Shown in pieces: positions 6,337 through 7,477 of a stretch of DNA of 7,477 nt. The stretch's first letter is position 1. Every line of letters begins with the position of its first letter. A program made the translations under genes and the position numbers. Source of the DNA: an uncultured Bacteroidota bacterium (lineage in GTDB: Bacteria > Bacteroidota > Bacteroidia > Chitinophagales > Chitinophagaceae); NCBI GenBank assembly GCA_946479535.1, contig CAMLGP010000121.1, forward strand, positions 1 through 7,477, given 5' to 3'. The notes below the pieces were generated by a model that did no database searches, was not told where the DNA came from, and saw nothing but the letters and a program-made list of their open reading frames with translations.

Positions 6337-6352
6337 CACCCCTAAAATTTGT

Positions 6353-6571
6353 ATGTCGAAACAACCCCTGATTAAACAAGATGGAGTAATTATAGAGGCT
6401 TTGTCGAACGCTATGTTCAGGGTAAAGCTCGAAAATGGCCACGAAATACTGGCCACCATCTCTGGAAAAATGAGGATGCACTACATACGGATTTTGCCGG
6501 GGGATAAAGTAGGAGTGGAGATGAGCCCTTATGACCTGAGCAGAGGAAGGATCATTTTCCGATATAAATAA
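6353..6571 (+). CDS. infA: Translation initiation factor IF-1
   Basis: A 72-residue protein, the standard length of bacterial IF-1, which binds the ribosomal A site on the 30S subunit during initiation together with IF-2 and IF-3. The single S1/OB-fold domain is complete: [20 protein letters not shown] (residues 11-30), [18 protein letters not shown] and the end [15 protein letters not shown], all strongly conserved. ATG 6353 is chosen because it gives the family length and sits about 10 nt after the predicted transcription start. The frame is open upstream to 6143, but that extension runs through the promoter and is not protein-like. It is the first gene of the ribosomal cluster here; the usual upstream neighbours map and secY are missing. 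rpmJ follows after 44 nt. Confidence 0.97.
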   Translation: MSKQPLIKQDGVIIEALSNAMFRVKLENGHEILATISGKMRMHYIRILPGDKVGVEMSPYDLSRGRIIFRYK

Positions 6572-6581
6572 TTAGGAACAG

Positions 6582-6599
6582 TCCCGGTAGTTATCGGGA
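6582..6599. repeat. 18-bp palindrome TCCCGGT-agtt-ATCGGGA
   Basis: It lies in the 44-nt infA-rpmJ spacer. The arms pair over 7 bp with one G-U, and an A-T pair can close the centre. The right arm ATCGGGA and the left TCCCG are identical to the palindrome at 3128-3145. No T-run follows, so it is not a simple terminator. Confidence 0.65.
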
Positions 6600-6615
6600 T
6601 AAAAGCTTAAATAAA

Positions 6616-6732
6616 ATGAAAGTAAGAGCATCCATTAAGAAACGCAGCGTTGATTGCAAGATCGTTCGCCGGAAAGGCAGGCTGTATGTTATTAACAAAA
6701 AGAATCCCCGCTTCAAGCAAAGACAGGGATAA
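6616..6732 (+). CDS. rpmJ: 50S ribosomal protein L36, zinc-ligand-free form
   Basis: A 38-residue protein from ATG 6616 to TAA 6730-6732, easily missed because of its size. It begins [11 protein letters not shown] and ends NPRFKQRQG, both diagnostic of L36, a small basic protein of the large subunit. In the zinc-binding form, as in E. coli, ligands are Cys11, Cys14, Cys27 and His33. Here only Cys14 remains; the others are Ser11, Asn27 and Phe33, so no zinc ribbon can form. This is the zinc-independent variant, which as I recall is usual in Bacteroidota. It sits between infA and rpsM, the normal order. Downstream is a 98-nt spacer holding a strong hairpin. Confidence 0.95.
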   Translation: MKVRASIKKRSVDCKIVRRKGRLYVINKKNPRFKQRQG

Positions 6733-6759
6733 GCTGTTTAATGTAATAAAATAAAATGT

Positions 6760-6805
6760 TGACGATTAAATTTTTTACGTTTTTGCTATAAAAATTTAAG
6801 CGTCA
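6760..6805 (+). promoter_or_regulatory. Long hairpin in the rpsM leader
   Basis: TGACG (6760-6764) pairs with CGTCA (6801-6805) and TTAAATTTTT (6766-6775) with AAAAATTTAA (6790-6799), separated by one A/G mismatch, with a 14-base loop. It fills the middle of the rpmJ-rpsM spacer and ends 25 nt before the rpsM ATG. In E. coli the rpsM leader is where S4 represses the alpha operon, but I see no proof of an equivalent here. A TTGACG and a TACGTTTT (near TAnnTTTG) in the same stretch could instead be promoter remnants. Confidence 0.5.
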
Positions 6806-6830
6806 TTGAAAATTAAAATTCAAGATAATA

Positions 6831-7211
6831 ATGGCTCGTATTGCCGGTGTTGATTTACCCAAAAATAAAAGAGGCGAAATAGGTCTTACCTATATATATG
6901 GTATCGGCCCTTCTACTGCAAAGTATATCCTGGATAAAAGCAGTATCAGCCGGGATAAGAAAGTACATGAGTGGAATGATGATGACCTGAATGCTATCCG
7001 TAACACCATTACGGAAGAGTTCAAAGTTGAAGGTGCTCTTCGTTCAGAAGTGCAAATGAGTATCAAGCGTTTGTTAGATATTGCTTGCTACCGTGGTCTT
7101 CGCCATCGTAAAGGATTGCCGGTAAGAGGTCAGCGTACAAAAACCAACAGCCGCACACGTAAAGGAAAACGTAAAACGGTTGCGGGTAAAAAGAAAGCAC
7201 CTAAGAAATAA
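6831..7211 (+). CDS. rpsM: 30S ribosomal protein S13
   Basis: A 126-residue protein of normal S13 length, placed in the head of the small subunit where it contacts P-site tRNA and, through its N-terminal domain, L5 and L31 of the large subunit. The start [19 protein letters not shown], the helix-hairpin-helix segment [15 protein letters not shown] (20-34) and the basic C-terminal tail starting at [17 protein letters not shown] are all characteristic. The last 15 residues are nearly all Lys, Arg, Ala or Gly, as expected for the tRNA-contacting tail. ATG 6831 is the only reasonable start. Unusually for an alpha-type cluster, an intrinsic terminator-like hairpin follows within 6 nt of the stop, and rpsK begins 149 nt downstream. 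Confidence 0.97.
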   Translation: MARIAGVDLPKNKRGEIGLTYIYGIGPSTAKYILDKSSISRDKKVHEWNDDDLNAIRNTITEEFKVEGALRSEVQMSIKRLLDIACYRGLRHRKGLPVRGQRTKTNSRTRKGKRKTVAGKKKAPKK

Positions 7212-7216
7212 GAATA

Positions 7217-7248
7217 AGCAGTCCCGCTTTAGCGGGATTGCTGTTTTT
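7217..7248 (+). terminator. Intrinsic terminator after rpsM
   Basis: AGCAGTCCCGC (7217-7227) pairs with GCGGGATTGCT (7232-7242) over 11 bp, one of them G-U, around a TTTA loop, followed by G and five T (7244-7248). This is a textbook Rho-independent terminator. It stands between rpsM and rpsK, which are normally one transcript, so it may work as a partial terminator or attenuator. Confidence 0.8.
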
Positions 7249-7266
7249 ATATACGCACCAATTTTA

Positions 7267-7312
7267 CTGAATCAATTACGGATACCACGGTGCAGGAGGA
7301 GGGTTGATTCGG
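7267..7312 (+). promoter_or_regulatory. Potential stem in the rpsK leader
   Basis: CTGAATCAATT (7267-7277) can pair as RNA with GGTTGATTCGG (7302-7312) over 11 positions, including the perfect core GAATCAA/TTGATTC and three G-U pairs, with a 24-base purine-rich loop that contains GGAGGAGG at its 3' side. It lies between the terminator and rpsK. I see no TAnnTTTG promoter in this 110-nt leader. Tentative. Confidence 0.35.
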
Positions 7313-7360
7313 GTCCCACGGAACGGGGGATGAAACAAAAACAAAGATTACCTAAGTAAA

Positions 7361-7477
7361 ATGGCAAAAGCACAATCAGGCGGTAAAGGTCAAGCTGGTG
7401 GCAAAGGTCAGCAACCAAGTGCAAAAGCAGCCGCAAAGAAAAGAATCGTGAAAGTGGACGCCTACGGCGATGCCCAC
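7361..7477 (+). CDS. rpsK: 30S ribosomal protein S11, N-terminal part
   Basis: The first 39 codons of rpsK; the gene runs off the window. From residue 26 the sequence KKRIVKVDAYGDAH matches the start of the S11 core, which lines the mRNA exit side of the 30S platform. The preceding 25 residues form a low-complexity extension rich in Gly, Lys, Gln and Ala with GGKGQ twice (7-11 and 13-17), longer than the E. coli N terminus. ATG 7361 is the first in-frame ATG after a stop-rich leader and gives the standard MAK opening. It follows rpsM in the usual ribosomal order, so rpsD, rpoA and rplQ would be expected next. Product identity is secure even though only a fragment is visible. Confidence 0.9.
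   Translation, partial: MAKAQSGGKGQAGGKGQQPSAKAAAKKRIVKVDAYGDAH

Larger units (their letters stand above)
5981..6352. other. Gene-free stretch upstream of infA
   Basis: About 370 bases without a convincing gene. Open frames here are either extensions of neighbouring genes or lack protein-like composition. The stretch contains, in order, a perfect 12-bp inverted repeat (6008-6058), two 11-bp tandem duplications (6079-6115), a featureless AT/GC-mixed part (about 6116-6280), an A/T-rich hairpin (6281-6321) and the infA promoter (6329-6336). No tRNA, rRNA or transposase remnant is recognisable. Confidence 0.6.

Noticed and set aside
6143..6352. Upstream extension of infA to 6143
   Set aside because: It would add 70 residues to a factor that is always about 72 long and would run through the -7 promoter box.
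5981..6352. Mobile element remnant or CRISPR-like repeats upstream of infA
   Set aside because: The repeats are only two copies each, 9-12 bp long, without spacers, terminal inverted repeats with target duplications, or transposase-like coding.
6766..6799. Rho-independent terminator at the rpsM leader hairpin
   Set aside because: The stem is almost purely A/T in its upper part and has no T-run after the 3' arm, so it does not fit an intrinsic terminator.

Overview
The window reads as part of a Bacteroidota chromosome, most likely a Chitinophagaceae-like or related Sphingobacteriia-type bacterium. Three things point there: the infA promoter carries the Bacteroidota-type -7 motif (TAnnTTTG, here TATCTTTG), L36 is the form that lacks its zinc ligands, and most genes have no strong Shine-Dalgarno site. 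This placement is inference from sequence character, not from a database match. All recognised genes lie on the + strand.

Positions 1-5473 hold an export operon of the E. coli YbhGFSR type: the 3' end of a TolC-family outer membrane channel gene, an HlyD-family periplasmic adaptor made as a lipoprotein, two separate ABC ATPases that correspond to the two halves of YbhF, and two ABC-2 permeases. Together they would form a tripartite pump. The permease pair sits in the inner membrane and is driven by an ATPase heterodimer, the adaptor bridges the periplasm, and the TolC-like channel crosses the outer membrane. The first three junctions are tight (2-10 nt). The last two contain a short palindrome (40 nt gap) and an AT-rich repeat block (97 nt gap). 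The ATPases are asymmetric in a consistent way: the Q-loop and H-loop residues are lost in the first and the signature motif is altered in the second, so one of the two composite ATP sites should be degenerate. The substrate cannot be read from the sequence.

Positions 5474-6352 hold a small conserved-type hypothetical gene (5557-5961) and then about 390 bases without a convincing gene. That stretch contains a short terminator-like hairpin, a perfect 12-bp inverted repeat, two overlapping 11-bp tandem duplications, a long A/T hairpin and the infA promoter.

Positions 6353-7477 are the start of the alpha-type ribosomal cluster: infA (IF-1), rpmJ (L36, too short for most ORF callers), rpsM (S13) and the first 39 codons of rpsK (S11). 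The usual upstream neighbours secY and map are absent. The spacers are structured: a palindrome before rpmJ, a 15-bp AT-rich hairpin before rpsM, a textbook intrinsic terminator after rpsM and a further potential stem in the rpsK leader. I see no mobile element, CRISPR array, tRNA or rRNA. No clearly undescribed system stands out. The best leads are the asymmetric split-YbhF exporter, the recurring TCCCG...ATCGGGA palindrome and the structured ribosomal-gene leaders.
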